The notes: a model not told the origin generated them from the sequence alone. A stretch of 64,000 bases of DNA from Flavobacteriales bacterium UBA6693 (GCA_002454815.1 DKJL01000017.1:1-64000), one strand, 5' to 3'. Shown: positions 42,862-52,319, numbered from the stretch's first letter. Numbers and translations: made by a program.

Positions 42862-42995
42862 TGGGCGCCTTTTTCCGTCCTCCGTTCCCACTTTTTTATA
42901 GCATTCGCCCTTGCGCAGGCCGCCGCCCATGCTATAAAAAGAGTTCCACTCAGGCCGGGGCGCAGGCAGTGTATAGCATAATCAGTTCACTTCTC
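42862..42995. repeat. GC-rich intergenic repeat (family 2, copy 2)
   Basis: TTTTTTATAGCAT and ATGCTATAAAAAG form arms around a GC-rich loop. The unit starts TTGGGCGCC and ends near CAGGCCGGGGCG. The head resembles the minus-strand TTGGGCGTGCC of the repeat at 18895. It fills much of the 296-bp gap between the hupE-like and M1 peptidase genes. Confidence 0.55.
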
Positions 42996-43151
42996 ATCAC
43001 TTTTGGCGGTTACCCAAAGTCGATTCTTCCGCTGCGATTTGCTGTACGTGAAAAATCGCTGTTTATTTATTTAATATTTTTTTTAAGCTTTGCCTGCTGA
43101 TCCCGCGAAAAATATTTAAATTTGAAATTCCAGCTAACTTACTCACTTCCA

Positions 43152-45518
43152 ATGAAATTTATATTCGCGACGCTGTTGTTCTGCTCACTTACTTTCGCGC
43201 AGAACACTCAAAACAACCCTGCTTCCAATCACGGCAACAAATTCGAGCAACTAGGCACCATCCTGCCCACGCCTAATTATTACCGTACCGCTTCCGGTGC
43301 GCCCGGCCAGGGTTATTGGCAAAATCGTGCAGATTATACGATTACCGCCTATCTCGATGAAGACAAACGGAACCTGCGAGGCTCCGAAACCATTACCTAT
43401 CATAACAATTCGCCCGACAATCTCGATTATCTTTGGTTACAACTCGATGAGAATGAGCACTCTTCCGTTAATAATGCCGGTTACGAAACTTCCTCCGCAC
43501 TGCCCGCTAAAACGACGGCAGATGCGCTGCAGATTTCGGAGCTGCCCGCTAAAGACAATGGTTACGGAGTAAATCTTGAAAAGGTTACCGATGCTGACGG
43601 TAAACCGTTGCCATATTTTGTGAACAGAACCATGATGCGCATCGATCTTCCTCAAATGTTGAAAAGCGGCGAAAAAATCACCTTTAAAATTGATTGGAAT
43701 TATAACATCGGCGATCGTATGACGATGGGCGGACGCGGCGGCTATGAATTTTTCCCCGAAGATGGGAATGATTTGTATACTATTACGCAATGGTACCCGC
43801 GGATGTGTGTGTACAGCGATTTTAAAGGCTGGCAAAATAATCAGTTTACCGGCCGTGCCGAATTCGCGTTGCCTTTCGGCGATTTTCGCGTCTCCATGAA
43901 TGTTCCTGCGGATCACGTCGTGGCAGCAACAGGTGCCGGAAAAAATTTTCAGGATGTACTTACTCCGGCACAGTTTGCGCGTTGGGAGCGGGCTCAGACT
44001 GCAAAAGAGCCGGTGGAAATTGTAACATTGGCCGAAGCGAAAAAAGCCGAAAAAAGTCGCAGCAAAAGCCGCAAAATCTGGAAATTCGAAGCGGATAATG
44101 TGCGCGATTTCGCCTGGACCTCCTCCCGGAAATTTGTGTGGGACGCCATGAAAGTGATCATTCCCGAAAATAATAACGAGGTGATGGCCATGAGCCTCTA
44201 TCCCAAAGAAGCGTATGGCCTTTACCGCAAATTTTCGACAAAAGTCGTGGCGCATACGATAAAGACGTATTCAGAATTTACCATTCCTTACCCGTATCCG
44301 GTCGCGCAATCGATAGAGGCTGCCAACGGTATGGAATATCCGATGATCTGCTTTAATTATGGGCGCACGGAAAAGGACGGCACTTATTCCGAAGGAATAA
44401 AAAATGGAATGATCGGCGTTATTATCCATGAAGTCGGACATAATTTCTTTCCAATGATTGTGAATTCCGATGAGCGCCAATGGTCTTGGATGGATGAAGG
44501 TCTGAATACTTTTGTGGAATATCTTACGGAACAGAAATGGGATAATAAATTCCCTTCCCGCCGCGGTCCGGCGTACGCGATTGTAGATTACATGAAATTG
44601 CCGAAGCAGCAGCTGGAACCCATTATGACGAACTCCGAAAATATTATTCATTTCGGGCCCAACGCGTATGCAAAACCGGCTACCGGGCTGAACATTTTAC
44701 GTGAAACCATTATGGGCCGCAATTTATTCGATGATGCCTTCAAAACGTATTCTAAAAGATGGGCCTTTAAGCATCCCGAACCGGCCGACTTTTTCCGTAC
44801 GATGAATGATGCCAGCGGCGAAAACCTCGACTGGTTCTGGCGTGGTTGGTTTTATGGAATTGAGCACGTCGATATTGCTATTGATAAAGTGACGCAGATG
44901 CGGCCGGATCTCGATCAGATGCCGGTGCCCGAGGAAATACGGTATACGGTAGATGAGCCAATGCTGGGTGAGTTCGATGATATTTCTAAAATCAGAAACC
45001 GTGCAGATCCGAACGTTGTTTTTTATACCGACACCGATCAAGAGGTGCAGGATTTCTATTGGCGTTACAGCCGCGGTCAGGAAAAAGTTGACACCAAAAA
45101 GGAATATAAAGTAAAAACTGATGCGCTGGAGAAAGTTGCTCCCGCAGAGAAAGCAGCTTTGCAAGATATTCACGCTTATCAAATCGATTTTTCTAACAAA
45201 GGCGGACTGGTGATGCCGATTATCCTGGAATTTACCTTTGCCGACGGCAGCAAATTACGGGACAAAAGTTCCGCACAGATTTGGCGCAAAAACGAGCAGC
45301 GCGTAAGCAAAACCTATTACTTTAATAAACCGCTGAAATCGGTGCAGCTGGATCCGCTTTTGGAAACTGCAGATATCGATACTTCGAATAATTACTGGGG
45401 CGATTTCGCCGGGCCGGTGTCGAAGTTTCAGGTATTTAAACAGAAAAAAGGTGGCAGTGCACGCGGCGCTTCTGACGGTAAAGTAAATCCGATGCAGGCG
45501 GCGAAAAAGAAAAATTGA
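43152..45518 (+). CDS. M1 family metallopeptidase, secreted
   Basis: This 788-residue aminopeptidase-like protein has a signal peptide (MKFIFATLLFCSLTFAQ), an N-terminal beta domain, and the M1 zinc site HEVGHN near residue 425, with the third ligand Glu in MDEGLNTFVE about 20 residues on. The exopeptidase motif GxMEN is replaced by ANGMEYP, as in many Bacteroidota members. The start at 43152 is chosen because it opens the signal peptide. An ATG ten codons upstream only adds a polar leader. The C-terminus is Lys-rich and lacks a T9SS tail, so a periplasmic site is likely. Confidence 0.92.
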   Translation: MKFIFATLLFCSLTFAQNTQNNPASNHGNKFEQLGTILPTPNYYRTASGAPGQGYWQNRADYTITAYLDEDKRNLRGSETITYHNNSPDNLDYLWLQLDENEHSSVNNAGYETSSALPAKTTADALQISELPAKDNGYGVNLEKVTDADGKPLPYFVNRTMMRIDLPQMLKSGEKITFKIDWNYNIGDRMTMGGRGGYEFFPEDGNDLYTITQWYPRMCVYSDFKGWQNNQFTGRAEFALPFGDFRVSMNVPADHVVAATGAGKNFQDVLTPAQFARWERAQTAKEPVEIVTLAEAKKAEKSRSKSRKIWKFEADNVRDFAWTSSRKFVWDAMKVIIPENNNEVMAMSLYPKEAYGLYRKFSTKVVAHTIKTYSEFTIPYPYPVAQSIEAANGMEYPMICFNYGRTEKDGTYSEGIKNGMIGVIIHEVGHNFFPMIVNSDERQWSWMDEGLNTFVEYLTEQKWDNKFPSRRGPAYAIVDYMKLPKQQLEPIMTNSENIIHFGPNAYAKPATGLNILRETIMGRNLFDDAFKTYSKRWAFKHPEPADFFRTMNDASGENLDWFWRGWFYGIEHVDIAIDKVTQMRPDLDQMPVPEEIRYTVDEPMLGEFDDISKIRNRADPNVVFYTDTDQEVQDFYWRYSRGQEKVDTKKEYKVKTDALEKVAPAEKAALQDIHAYQIDFSNKGGLVMPIILEFTFADGSKLRDKSSAQIWRKNEQRVSKTYYFNKPLKSVQLDPLLETADIDTSNNYWGDFAGPVSKFQVFKQKKGGSARGASDGKVNPMQAAKKKN

Positions 45519-45524
45519 TTACAG

Positions 45525-45560
45525 AAAAAGCGGTTCCAGATAATTGAGACCGCTTTTTTT
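45525..45560 (+). terminator. terminator after the M1 peptidase
   Basis: AAAAAGCGGT and ACCGCTTTTT form the stem around a 14-base loop, followed by T residues. Confidence 0.85.
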
Positions 45561-45613
45561 CGCCAGCTGCTGACATTTAATAAAAAAAATAGACAGGCAA
45601 TTGACAGTAGCTT

Positions 45614-45629
45614 TTTAAAACGTTTTAAA
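45614..45629. promoter_or_regulatory. palindrome upstream of groES, possible operator
   Basis: TTTAAAACGTTTTAAA is a perfect 16-bp palindrome about 125 bp upstream of the groES start. No CIRCE element (TTAGCACTC-N9-GAGTGCTAA) is seen. It could be a regulator site or chance in AT-rich DNA. Confidence 0.35.
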
Positions 45630-45754
45630 GAGAAAATACATTTGCTTCTGCCATAATTGCACGCAAAATTAAGCAACGTGTCATATTTTCACAAAAAAGA
45701 TGATGGCATAAATTTAGGGAATGGTAGATGAAACAAATAAAAAAATTATTCATT

Positions 45755-46033
45755 ATGTCAGTAAATTTCAAACCTTTAGCAGACCGCGTTCTTGTAGAGC
45801 CCACTGCTGCTGAAACAACGACTGCGTCGGGCATCATTATTCCTGATACCGCAAAAGAAAAACCTCAGGAAGGGACTGTAATAGCAGTAGGACCCGGTAA
45901 GAAAGACGAGCCTACTACCGTTCAGGTTGGTGACAAAGTATTGTACGGGAAATATTCCGGTTCTGAATTAAAATTAAACGGGACCGATTATCTTATTGTA
46001 AAAGAAAGCGATCTTCTCGGCATTCTTTCTTAG
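45755..46033 (+). CDS. groES: co-chaperonin GroES
   Basis: GroES caps the GroEL folding chamber. The 92-residue protein has VNFKPLADRVLVEP at the start, the mobile loop TTASGIIIPDTAKEKPQEG, and the C-terminal strand. The ATG at 45755 (MSVNFKPL) is chosen because the longer frame adds MKQIKKLFI, which is not part of the family. It is the first gene of groESL, 73 bp before groEL. Confidence 0.97.
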   Translation: MSVNFKPLADRVLVEPTAAETTTASGIIIPDTAKEKPQEGTVIAVGPGKKDEPTTVQVGDKVLYGKYSGSELKLNGTDYLIVKESDLLGILS

Positions 46034-46106
46034 TTTAAAACAAAATAAAGACAGAGTTATACTAAACCGATGCTCCCTGAATAAGGGTGCGAAATAATAA
46101 AAAATT

Positions 46107-47729
46107 ATGGCAAAAGAAATAAAATTTGATATCGAATCAAGAGACGCGCTGAAGCGTGGGGTAGATGCATTGGCCAACGCCGTGAAAGTAACCCTGGGAC
46201 CAAAAGGCCGCAACGTGGTGATCGAAAAATCGTTCGGTGCACCGCACGTGACCAAAGACGGTGTTTCCGTGGCGAAAGAAATCGAACTGGAAGACAAAGT
46301 AGAAAACATGGGCGCGCAGATGGTGAAGGAAGTTGCTTCCAAAACCAACGATATCGCTGGCGACGGTACTACAACCGCTACCGTACTTGCACAGGCAATC
46401 GTTCGCGAAGGACTGAAAAACGTAGCAGCCGGCGCTAATCCGATGGATCTGAAGAGAGGTATCGATAAAGCGGTAAAAGCAATCGTAACCAATCTGCAAA
46501 GCCAGTCGCAGGAAGTAGGCGATTCGTCAGAAAAAATCAAGCAAGTGGCTTCCATTTCTGCAAACAACGACGAAACCATTGGTACACTGATCGCAGAAGC
46601 GTTCGGGAAAGTGGGTAAAGAAGGCGTTATCACCGTGGAAGAAGCAAAAGGAACTGATACTACCGTAGATGTGGTAGAAGGAATGCAGTTCGACCGCGGA
46701 TACCAGTCTCCTTATTTCGTGACCAACCCGGATAAAATGGTGACCGAACTGGAAAATCCATACATCCTGCTGGTTGAGAAAAAGATTTCTTCTATGAAAG
46801 AATTGCTTACGGTGCTGGAGCCTGTTGCTCAGGCCGGTAAGTCGCTTTTAATCATTTCAGAAGAAGTAGAAGGTGAAGCGTTGGCAACTTTGGTGGTGAA
46901 CAAACTGCGTGGATCACTAAAAATTGCTGCCGTTAAAGCACCTGGTTTTGGAGACCGCAGAAAAGCAATGTTGGAAGATATCGCTATTCTTACCGGTGGC
47001 CAGGTAATTTCGGAAGACCGCGGATTCAGCATGGAAAACGCAACGCTCGAAATGCTGGGTACCGCTGAAAAAGTGGTGATCGACAAAGACAATACAACAA
47101 TTGTAAACGGTGGAGGTGACGAAGCTCAGATCAAAGGTCGGGTCAACCAGATCAAAGCGCAGATGGAAACAACAACCTCTGATTATGACAAAGAAAAACT
47201 TCAGGAACGTCTGGCTAAGCTTGCCGGCGGTGTAGCTGTTCTTTACGTAGGAGCTGCTTCGGAAGTAGAAATGAAAGAGAAGAAAGACCGTGTGGACGAT
47301 GCACTTCACGCAACGAGAGCTGCTGTAGAAGAAGGTATTGTAGCCGGTGGAGGTGTAGCTTTGGTGCGCAGCATCGCAGCTTTGGATTTCGAAGGTGAAA
47401 ACATGGACGAAACTACCGGTATCAAAATCGTGAGAAGAGCCATTGAAGAACCTTTAAGACAGATCGTGGCTAACGCCGGTGGCGAAGGCTCTGTGATTGT
47501 AGCTAAAGTTGCAGAAGGTAAGGCAGATTTCGGCTTTAATGCCAAAACCGACGAGTATGTGAATATGTATGAGGCCGGTATTATCGACCCGACTAAAGTA
47601 GTCCGTGTAGCGTTGGAAAATGCCGCTTCGGTTTCAGGAATGTTGCTGACGACAGAATGCGTTATCACAGAAGTAAAGAAAGATGAACCCGCAATGCCAA
47701 TGGGCGGCGGAATGCCGGGAATGATGTAA
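46107..47729 (+). CDS. groEL: chaperonin GroEL
   Basis: GroEL forms the two-ring ATP-driven folding chamber. The 540-residue protein has the expected motifs: VTLGPKGRNVVIEKSFG, the ATP-binding GDGTTTATVLAQ with the catalytic Asp, and the Gly/Met-rich tail MPMGGGMPGMM. The length is normal. It follows groES in one operon and ends at a strong terminator. Confidence 0.98.
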   Translation: MAKEIKFDIESRDALKRGVDALANAVKVTLGPKGRNVVIEKSFGAPHVTKDGVSVAKEIELEDKVENMGAQMVKEVASKTNDIAGDGTTTATVLAQAIVREGLKNVAAGANPMDLKRGIDKAVKAIVTNLQSQSQEVGDSSEKIKQVASISANNDETIGTLIAEAFGKVGKEGVITVEEAKGTDTTVDVVEGMQFDRGYQSPYFVTNPDKMVTELENPYILLVEKKISSMKELLTVLEPVAQAGKSLLIISEEVEGEALATLVVNKLRGSLKIAAVKAPGFGDRRKAMLEDIAILTGGQVISEDRGFSMENATLEMLGTAEKVVIDKDNTTIVNGGGDEAQIKGRVNQIKAQMETTTSDYDKEKLQERLAKLAGGVAVLYVGAASEVEMKEKKDRVDDALHATRAAVEEGIVAGGGVALVRSIAALDFEGENMDETTGIKIVRRAIEEPLRQIVANAGGEGSVIVAKVAEGKADFGFNAKTDEYVNMYEAGIIDPTKVVRVALENAASVSGMLLTTECVITEVKKDEPAMPMGGGMPGMM

Positions 47730-47750
47730 TCATTATTCCGTTTAAATATG

Positions 47751-47788
47751 AATCTGCCCGACGATATCGTTGGGCAGATTTTTTTTTC
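47751..47788 (+). terminator. groESL terminator
   Basis: AATCTGCCC and GGGCAGATT, with GACGATATCGTT between, make a long near-perfect stem followed by nine T residues. Confidence 0.92.
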
Positions 47789-47852
47789 TGCATCGGGAAC
47801 CTCTGCGCTGATTTTCAGGAAATTAAAAAAAATACAAATGCTCGTATCGGAA

Positions 47853-47870
47853 TTGTACAAAGTTGTACAA
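47853..47870. promoter_or_regulatory. tandem TTGTACAA operator-like site
   Basis: TTGTACAA (47853-47860) and TTGTACAA (47863-47870), each an 8-bp palindrome, are separated by AG. The site ends about 22 bp upstream of a -7 box (TACTTTTGC, 47893-47901), so a bound protein would touch or block the promoter. Confidence 0.5.
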
Positions 47871-47905
47871 CAGCAAAATCAAGGTAAATTACTACTTTTG
47901 CTTAG

Positions 47906-47977
47906 AACACAAATGAAGGGAAGATGATTCCTTGGAAGGCGGATTTAATACCACGGTATTTTAATCCGTCTTTTTTT
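47906..47977 (+). ncRNA. candidate small RNA between groEL and pyk
   Basis: A -7 box TACTTTTGC (47893-47901), a full match to TAnnTTTG, is followed by about 30 bases without an open frame of note. A strong hairpin comes next (about 47938-47970, GGCGGATT arm with AATCCGTC arm, loop ACG), then seven to eight T residues. groEL has its own terminator upstream, and pyk lies on the other strand, so a short independent transcript of about 72 nt is the simplest reading. No known RNA family is recognised. Confidence 0.45.
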
Positions 47978-48100
47978 GTTTAAATTTTGGCCCGCTTTAT
48001 CGACTTTACTTTTCTCAAAGATTGTTTTCAATTCAGTTTAAATTTAAGTGAAAAAGAATGCCCGCAGACATTCTTTGTTTTAATTTTATTTAAATGTTTT

Positions 48101-49546
48101 TTAAATAGTCGTCAGTCTCAGCGTATTGGTTTTGCCATCTTCATAAGCCGGGGTGGCGTTGATGTTGATTACAAAATCGCCTTTCTGAACAAAGCCGTTG
48201 CTGTGTGCCAGCGTATTCACCTGAACGATTGTTGCGTCTGTAGATTTGTGCATATCGTAGTAGAACGCGCGCACGCCCCAAAGCAAATTCAGCATGGTAA
48301 TAACCCGTTTATTTGAACTGAACACGATAATATTCGAATTCGGCCGGTGTGCCGAAATCTGGAAGGCGGTATAGCCGGAATAAGTGAGCGTAACAATCGC
48401 TTCCACGTTGGTTGTTTTCGCAATTCTTACTGCAGCTAGACAAATTCTGTTGGTGATAAAACGTTCGTCAATGCAGTCGAAGTTATGCTCTATCGGTGAG
48501 TTTTTGCTGCGGTAGAAATGCGTTTGCTCGATATTCTTTACGATTTTCGCCATATTTTTTACCACATCAACGGGATATTTACCCACTGAGGTTTCACCGG
48601 AAAGCATTACCGCATCAGCGCCGTCGAGAACCGAGTTGGCAACGTCATTTACTTCCGCTCTGGTCGGCGTAAGGCTGTTGATCATCGTCTCCATCATCTG
48701 CGTTGCGATAATCACCGGTTTGGCATAATTTCTCGCAATTTCGACCAGATTTTTCTGTATGGCCGGCACTTCTTCCATCGGTACTTCTACCCCAAGATCG
48801 CCACGGGCTACCATCAGTCCGTCACATTCCATAAGAATTTGCTGGATGTTGCGTACACCTTCAGGCTTTTCAATTTTCGCAATAATTGGCGTTTTCAGAC
48901 GGTTGGTCGGATGCTGCTTTATGAGTTCTTTTAAGTCGATAATATCCTGTGCATGCCTCACGAAAGAAAGAGCAATCCAGTCCACCTCCAGGTCCAGCAT
49001 AAAGTTGGCGTCGCGGATGTCCTTCTCTGTAAGTGCCGGTAATGAGACATTAGTATTCGGTAAGTTTACGCCTTTTTTAGAACTTAGCGGCCCACCTTGT
49101 ATGGTACGCGCCCGCACTAAATCCGTCTCGTTGGTTTCAATCACTTCCAGCACGAGTTTTCCGTCATCAATAAGGATGCGTTCGCCAACTTTCACATCGC
49201 TGGCAAATTTTTCGTACGTCATGTAAACCTTCCTGGCATCTCCCTCGATTTTTTCATTGGTAAATGTAAGAATGTCTCCGGGGTTAAGGTAAGATCCTTC
49301 CTTTACTATACCCACACGAAGTTTTGGTCCCTGCAGGTCGCCCAGGATGCTGACGGAATAACCAAATTCTGCATTAATATCGCGGATGGTGGCGACGCTC
49401 TTTTTTACAATCTCATAATCGGCGTGCGAAAAATTGATACGGAAAACATCGACACCAGCCTTCACGAGCTCGATCATCGTTTCCCGGTCGGAAGATGCGG
49501 GACCGAGGGTCGCAATGATCTTGGTCTTTTTTAAATATTTATTCAT
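48101..49546 (-). CDS. pyk: pyruvate kinase
   Basis: Pyruvate kinase makes ATP and pyruvate from phosphoenolpyruvate at the end of glycolysis. The 481-residue protein has TKIIATLGPASSDRE at the start, VDVFRINFSH, the active site IIAKIEKPEG with the catalytic Lys, and MVARGDLGVEVP. A C-terminal regulatory domain is present. It overlaps the upstream IPExxxVDY-like gene by 8 bp and ends the rnc operon. Confidence 0.97.
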   Translation of the reverse strand: MNKYLKKTKIIATLGPASSDRETMIELVKAGVDVFRINFSHADYEIVKKSVATIRDINAEFGYSVSILGDLQGPKLRVGIVKEGSYLNPGDILTFTNEKIEGDARKVYMTYEKFASDVKVGERILIDDGKLVLEVIETNETDLVRARTIQGGPLSSKKGVNLPNTNVSLPALTEKDIRDANFMLDLEVDWIALSFVRHAQDIIDLKELIKQHPTNRLKTPIIAKIEKPEGVRNIQQILMECDGLMVARGDLGVEVPMEEVPAIQKNLVEIARNYAKPVIIATQMMETMINSLTPTRAEVNDVANSVLDGADAVMLSGETSVGKYPVDVVKNMAKIVKNIEQTHFYRSKNSPIEHNFDCIDERFITNRICLAAVRIAKTTNVEAIVTLTYSGYTAFQISAHRPNSNIIVFSSNKRVITMLNLLWGVRAFYYDMHKSTDATIVQVNTLAHSNGFVQKGDFVININATPAYEDGKTNTLRLTTI

Positions 49547-50009
49547 AGTATTGGATTAGTTGGCAAAGCTCCTCTTCGGGGCAAATATGAAAATCCTGTA
49601 TTTGGAACATAAGATTTTCAGGCAGCAAAATTACTGAAAAATCGGCAAATGGCTCCGAAGTGGAGATTATGTAGTCTACATCAATGGAATTTCGCAGCAG
49701 GTAGGCCGCATCTTCTTCTCCGGTAAATAATTCTGGTGCAGCAGCTTTTTGGGTAATCTGCGAAGCCCGGTTGGAAATAAAACGGATCTGCATCTGTCTT
49801 TCATGATGAAAAGCTTCGAAACGCGGGAAATGAAAATCGGAAAATTTTCCTTCGTAAATTAAATCACTGATTCTGTGAAAACAAAAAGGATTGAGGCTGT
49901 TGAGGTGAAAGAAAAGTTCATAACCAGGAACTTCTTTTGCCAAACGTACGAGCCCAATTTTTATTTCCTCATCATGGTCAATATCAAGAATGATCTTTTG
50001 AGCTTTCAA
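49539..50009 (-). CDS. IPExxxVDY family-like protein
   Basis: This 156-residue protein sits between rnc and pyk, the usual place of the Bacteroidota IPExxxVDY family. It has YELFFHLNSLNPFCFHRISDL near residues 30-50 and RNSIDVDYIIST toward the C-terminus. The IPE part of the name motif is not kept, while VDY is. The family has no known biochemical function. It overlaps rnc by 26 bp and pyk by 8 bp, so the three are translated as a tight unit. Confidence 0.75.
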   Translation of the reverse strand: MKAQKIILDIDHDEEIKIGLVRLAKEVPGYELFFHLNSLNPFCFHRISDLIYEGKFSDFHFPRFEAFHHERQMQIRFISNRASQITQKAAAPELFTGEEDAAYLLRNSIDVDYIISTSEPFADFSVILLPENLMFQIQDFHICPEEELCQLIQYYE

Positions 50010-50748
50010 GTATCGACTGTTTTTTATTCAGAATGTAGAAGGCGCGCTGCGCAGCTTTTTCTTCCGCTTTTTTCTTGGAGCTTTCTGCGGCATTGGCGAT
50101 TTTTTCGTCATCAAGCCAAACGTGTGTCCGGAAAGCGAGGTGCTTATTGGGTTGCATTTCTTCAACTGTTTCGTAGCGGATTACGTGTTTTTTCTTCTGG
50201 CTCCACTCTAACAGTAAACCTTTATAACTGACGATTTTATTTTCCAGTTTATTGATTTCCGAAGGAGTCAGCAAACGTTCTAAAACGATATTTTTGCACA
50301 TTTCATAATCCAGGTCCAGATAAATGGCTCCGATAAGTGCCTCGAAAAGATTACCGGCGAGATTTTCGCTCAGCGTTGTATTGCTCTCATTTTGCAGAAA
50401 GTCAGTAAGTTTCAGTTCTGTGCCAAGTTTATTTAAATTCTTACGGTTGACGATCTTGGATTTCATCTGCGTAAGATAACCTTCATTAGCTTGAGGGTAA
50501 GTGGAAAAAAGATGACAGGAGATTATCGCACCAAGCACAGAATCGCCCAGGAATTCGAGGCGTTCATAGTTGGTGGCATCTTTGTTTTTCGAATGAGTTT
50601 TCAGCGAAAAAGCTTCGCGGTACAAATCGATGTTCTGTACGGAACAGCCGATGATCTTGCTGATCTCGTTGCTAAGAAAATAATCTTTTTCCGAGAGTGC
50701 CTTGCGCCTTTTCGCCAGGAATTTCGAGAAATACTTCTGTAACTCCAC
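49984..50748 (-). CDS. rnc: ribonuclease III
   Basis: RNase III cuts double-stranded RNA and processes rRNA precursors. The 254-residue protein has the signature NYERLEFLGDSVLGAII near residues 60-76, a second acidic cluster NLFEALIGAIYLD, and a C-terminal double-stranded RNA-binding domain with AAESSKKKAEEKAAQRAF. It starts 12 bp after fabF and overlaps the following gene by 26 bp. Confidence 0.96.
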   Translation of the reverse strand: MELQKYFSKFLAKRRKALSEKDYFLSNEISKIIGCSVQNIDLYREAFSLKTHSKNKDATNYERLEFLGDSVLGAIISCHLFSTYPQANEGYLTQMKSKIVNRKNLNKLGTELKLTDFLQNESNTTLSENLAGNLFEALIGAIYLDLDYEMCKNIVLERLLTPSEINKLENKIVSYKGLLLEWSQKKKHVIRYETVEEMQPNKHLAFRTHVWLDDEKIANAAESSKKKAEEKAAQRAFYILNKKQSILESSKDHS

Positions 50749-50760
50749 GGGAAGAAAGTC

Positions 50761-52005
50761 TTAAATTTTTGTAAAAAGTACACAGGCATTATGCCCGCCG
50801 AAGCCAAATGTATTACTCATCGCAACGTTCACTTCTTTTTTTACTGCATTATTAAACGTAAAATTGAGCCTGCTGTCAATTTTCTCGTCATCAGTAAAGT
50901 GGTTGATAGTGGGAGGTACGATATTATGAATAATGGTATGAATTGCAGCGATCGCTTCTACCACACCGGCAGCACCAAGCAAATGGCCTGTCATGGATTT
51001 TGTAGAATTGATTTGAATATCGAACGCGTGTTCTCCCAGTAAACGAGATATAGCATTACTTTCAGCAATATCGCCAAGAGGTGTAGACGTACCGTGCATA
51101 TTGATATGATCGACCTCGTCCGCTGTAATTCCGGCATCTTCCAGACAGTTTTTCATCACAAGATACGCTCCTAATCCCTCCGGATGCGGTGCCGTCATGT
51201 GATACGCATCAGCACTCATTCCACCGCCTTTCAGCTCTGCGTAAATTGTGGCGCCGCGTTTTACTGCGTGTTCGTACTCTTCCAGAATGATGGTTCCTGC
51301 ACCTTCACCGAGAACAAAACCATCGCGGTCTTGGTCGAAGGGCCGTGAGGCCGTTTTGGGATCATCGTTACGGGTAGATAAAGCCATCATTGCATTAAAT
51401 CCTCCAACACCGCTGGCAGTTACTGCTGCTTCGGAACCTCCGCAAACAATAACATCTGCTTTTCCGAGTTGAATGAGCATTTTTCCGTCAATCAGTGCAT
51501 TGGCTGAAGAAGCGCATGCGGATACCGTCGTATAATTAGGGCCATGAAATCCATATTCAATAGAAATTTGACCTCCGGTAATATCAGCAATCATCTTTGG
51601 AATGAAGAAAGGGTTGAAGCGGGGAATCTCTGTGTTTGCCCAGCCCAAAACTTCCTTTTCAAAAGTTTCTAAGCCACCTATTCCGGAACCCCAGATCACA
51701 CCCACTCTGTTTTTATCGACGCCATCTTCCATGATGCGCGAGTGCGCCACGGCTTCTCTGGCAGCGACCATGCCGAGTTGGGTATTGCGGTCCATTTTTT
51801 TAGCTTCCTTTTTTTCAAAGTGCTCCAATGGATCGAAGTCTTTTACTTCGCACGCGAAGTTTGTTTTGAATCTTGTGGCATCAAAAAGAGTAATAGGAGC
51901 GGCACCGCTCTCACCTTTTACAAGGCTTTCCCAGAAATCTTTGGCATTTTTTCCAACAGGTGTTATAGCGCCGAAACCGGTAACAACTACTCTTTTTAAT
52001 TCCAT
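50761..52005 (-). CDS. fabF: 3-oxoacyl-ACP synthase II
   Basis: FabF elongates fatty acids by condensing acyl-ACP with malonyl-ACP. The 414-residue protein starts MELKRVVVTGFGAITPVG. It has the Cys nucleophile in VSACASSANAL near residue 164, and the two catalytic His in MHGTSTPLGD and MTGHLLGAAG. It is 23 bp after acpP in the standard acpP-fabF-rnc order. Confidence 0.97.
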   Translation of the reverse strand: MELKRVVVTGFGAITPVGKNAKDFWESLVKGESGAAPITLFDATRFKTNFACEVKDFDPLEHFEKKEAKKMDRNTQLGMVAAREAVAHSRIMEDGVDKNRVGVIWGSGIGGLETFEKEVLGWANTEIPRFNPFFIPKMIADITGGQISIEYGFHGPNYTTVSACASSANALIDGKMLIQLGKADVIVCGGSEAAVTASGVGGFNAMMALSTRNDDPKTASRPFDQDRDGFVLGEGAGTIILEEYEHAVKRGATIYAELKGGGMSADAYHMTAPHPEGLGAYLVMKNCLEDAGITADEVDHINMHGTSTPLGDIAESNAISRLLGEHAFDIQINSTKSMTGHLLGAAGVVEAIAAIHTIIHNIVPPTINHFTDDEKIDSRLNFTFNNAVKKEVNVAMSNTFGFGGHNACVLFTKI

Positions 52006-52028
52006 AAATGTTTTCTTTCTAAAGAATA

Positions 52029-52268
52029 TTATTTGTTCACCACTTCTTCGATGTACGCAATAGCGTGACCTACAGTAGTGATTTTTTCTGCCTGATCATC
52101 AGGAATCTGGATGTTGAATTCCTTTTCGAATTCCATGATCAATTCTACAGTGTCCAGAGAATCAGCTCCTAAGTCGTTAGTGAAGCTAGCTTCTGGAGTT
52201 ACTTCTGTTTCTTCAACGTCGAGTTTATCAGCGATAATCGCTTTTACTCTTGATGCAATGTCTGACAT
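52029..52268 (-). CDS. acpP: acyl carrier protein
   Basis: ACP carries growing fatty acids on a phosphopantetheine arm. The 79-residue acidic protein has the attachment Ser in GADSLDTVELIM at about residue 37. It is the first gene of the acpP-fabF-rnc-pyk group. Confidence 0.97.
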   Translation of the reverse strand: MSDIASRVKAIIADKLDVEETEVTPEASFTNDLGADSLDTVELIMEFEKEFNIQIPDDQAEKITTVGHAIAYIEEVVNK

Positions 52269-52319
52269 AGTGGTATATTTTTTAATTAATTGTTAGTTGG
52301 TGCAAATATATAAAATTCT

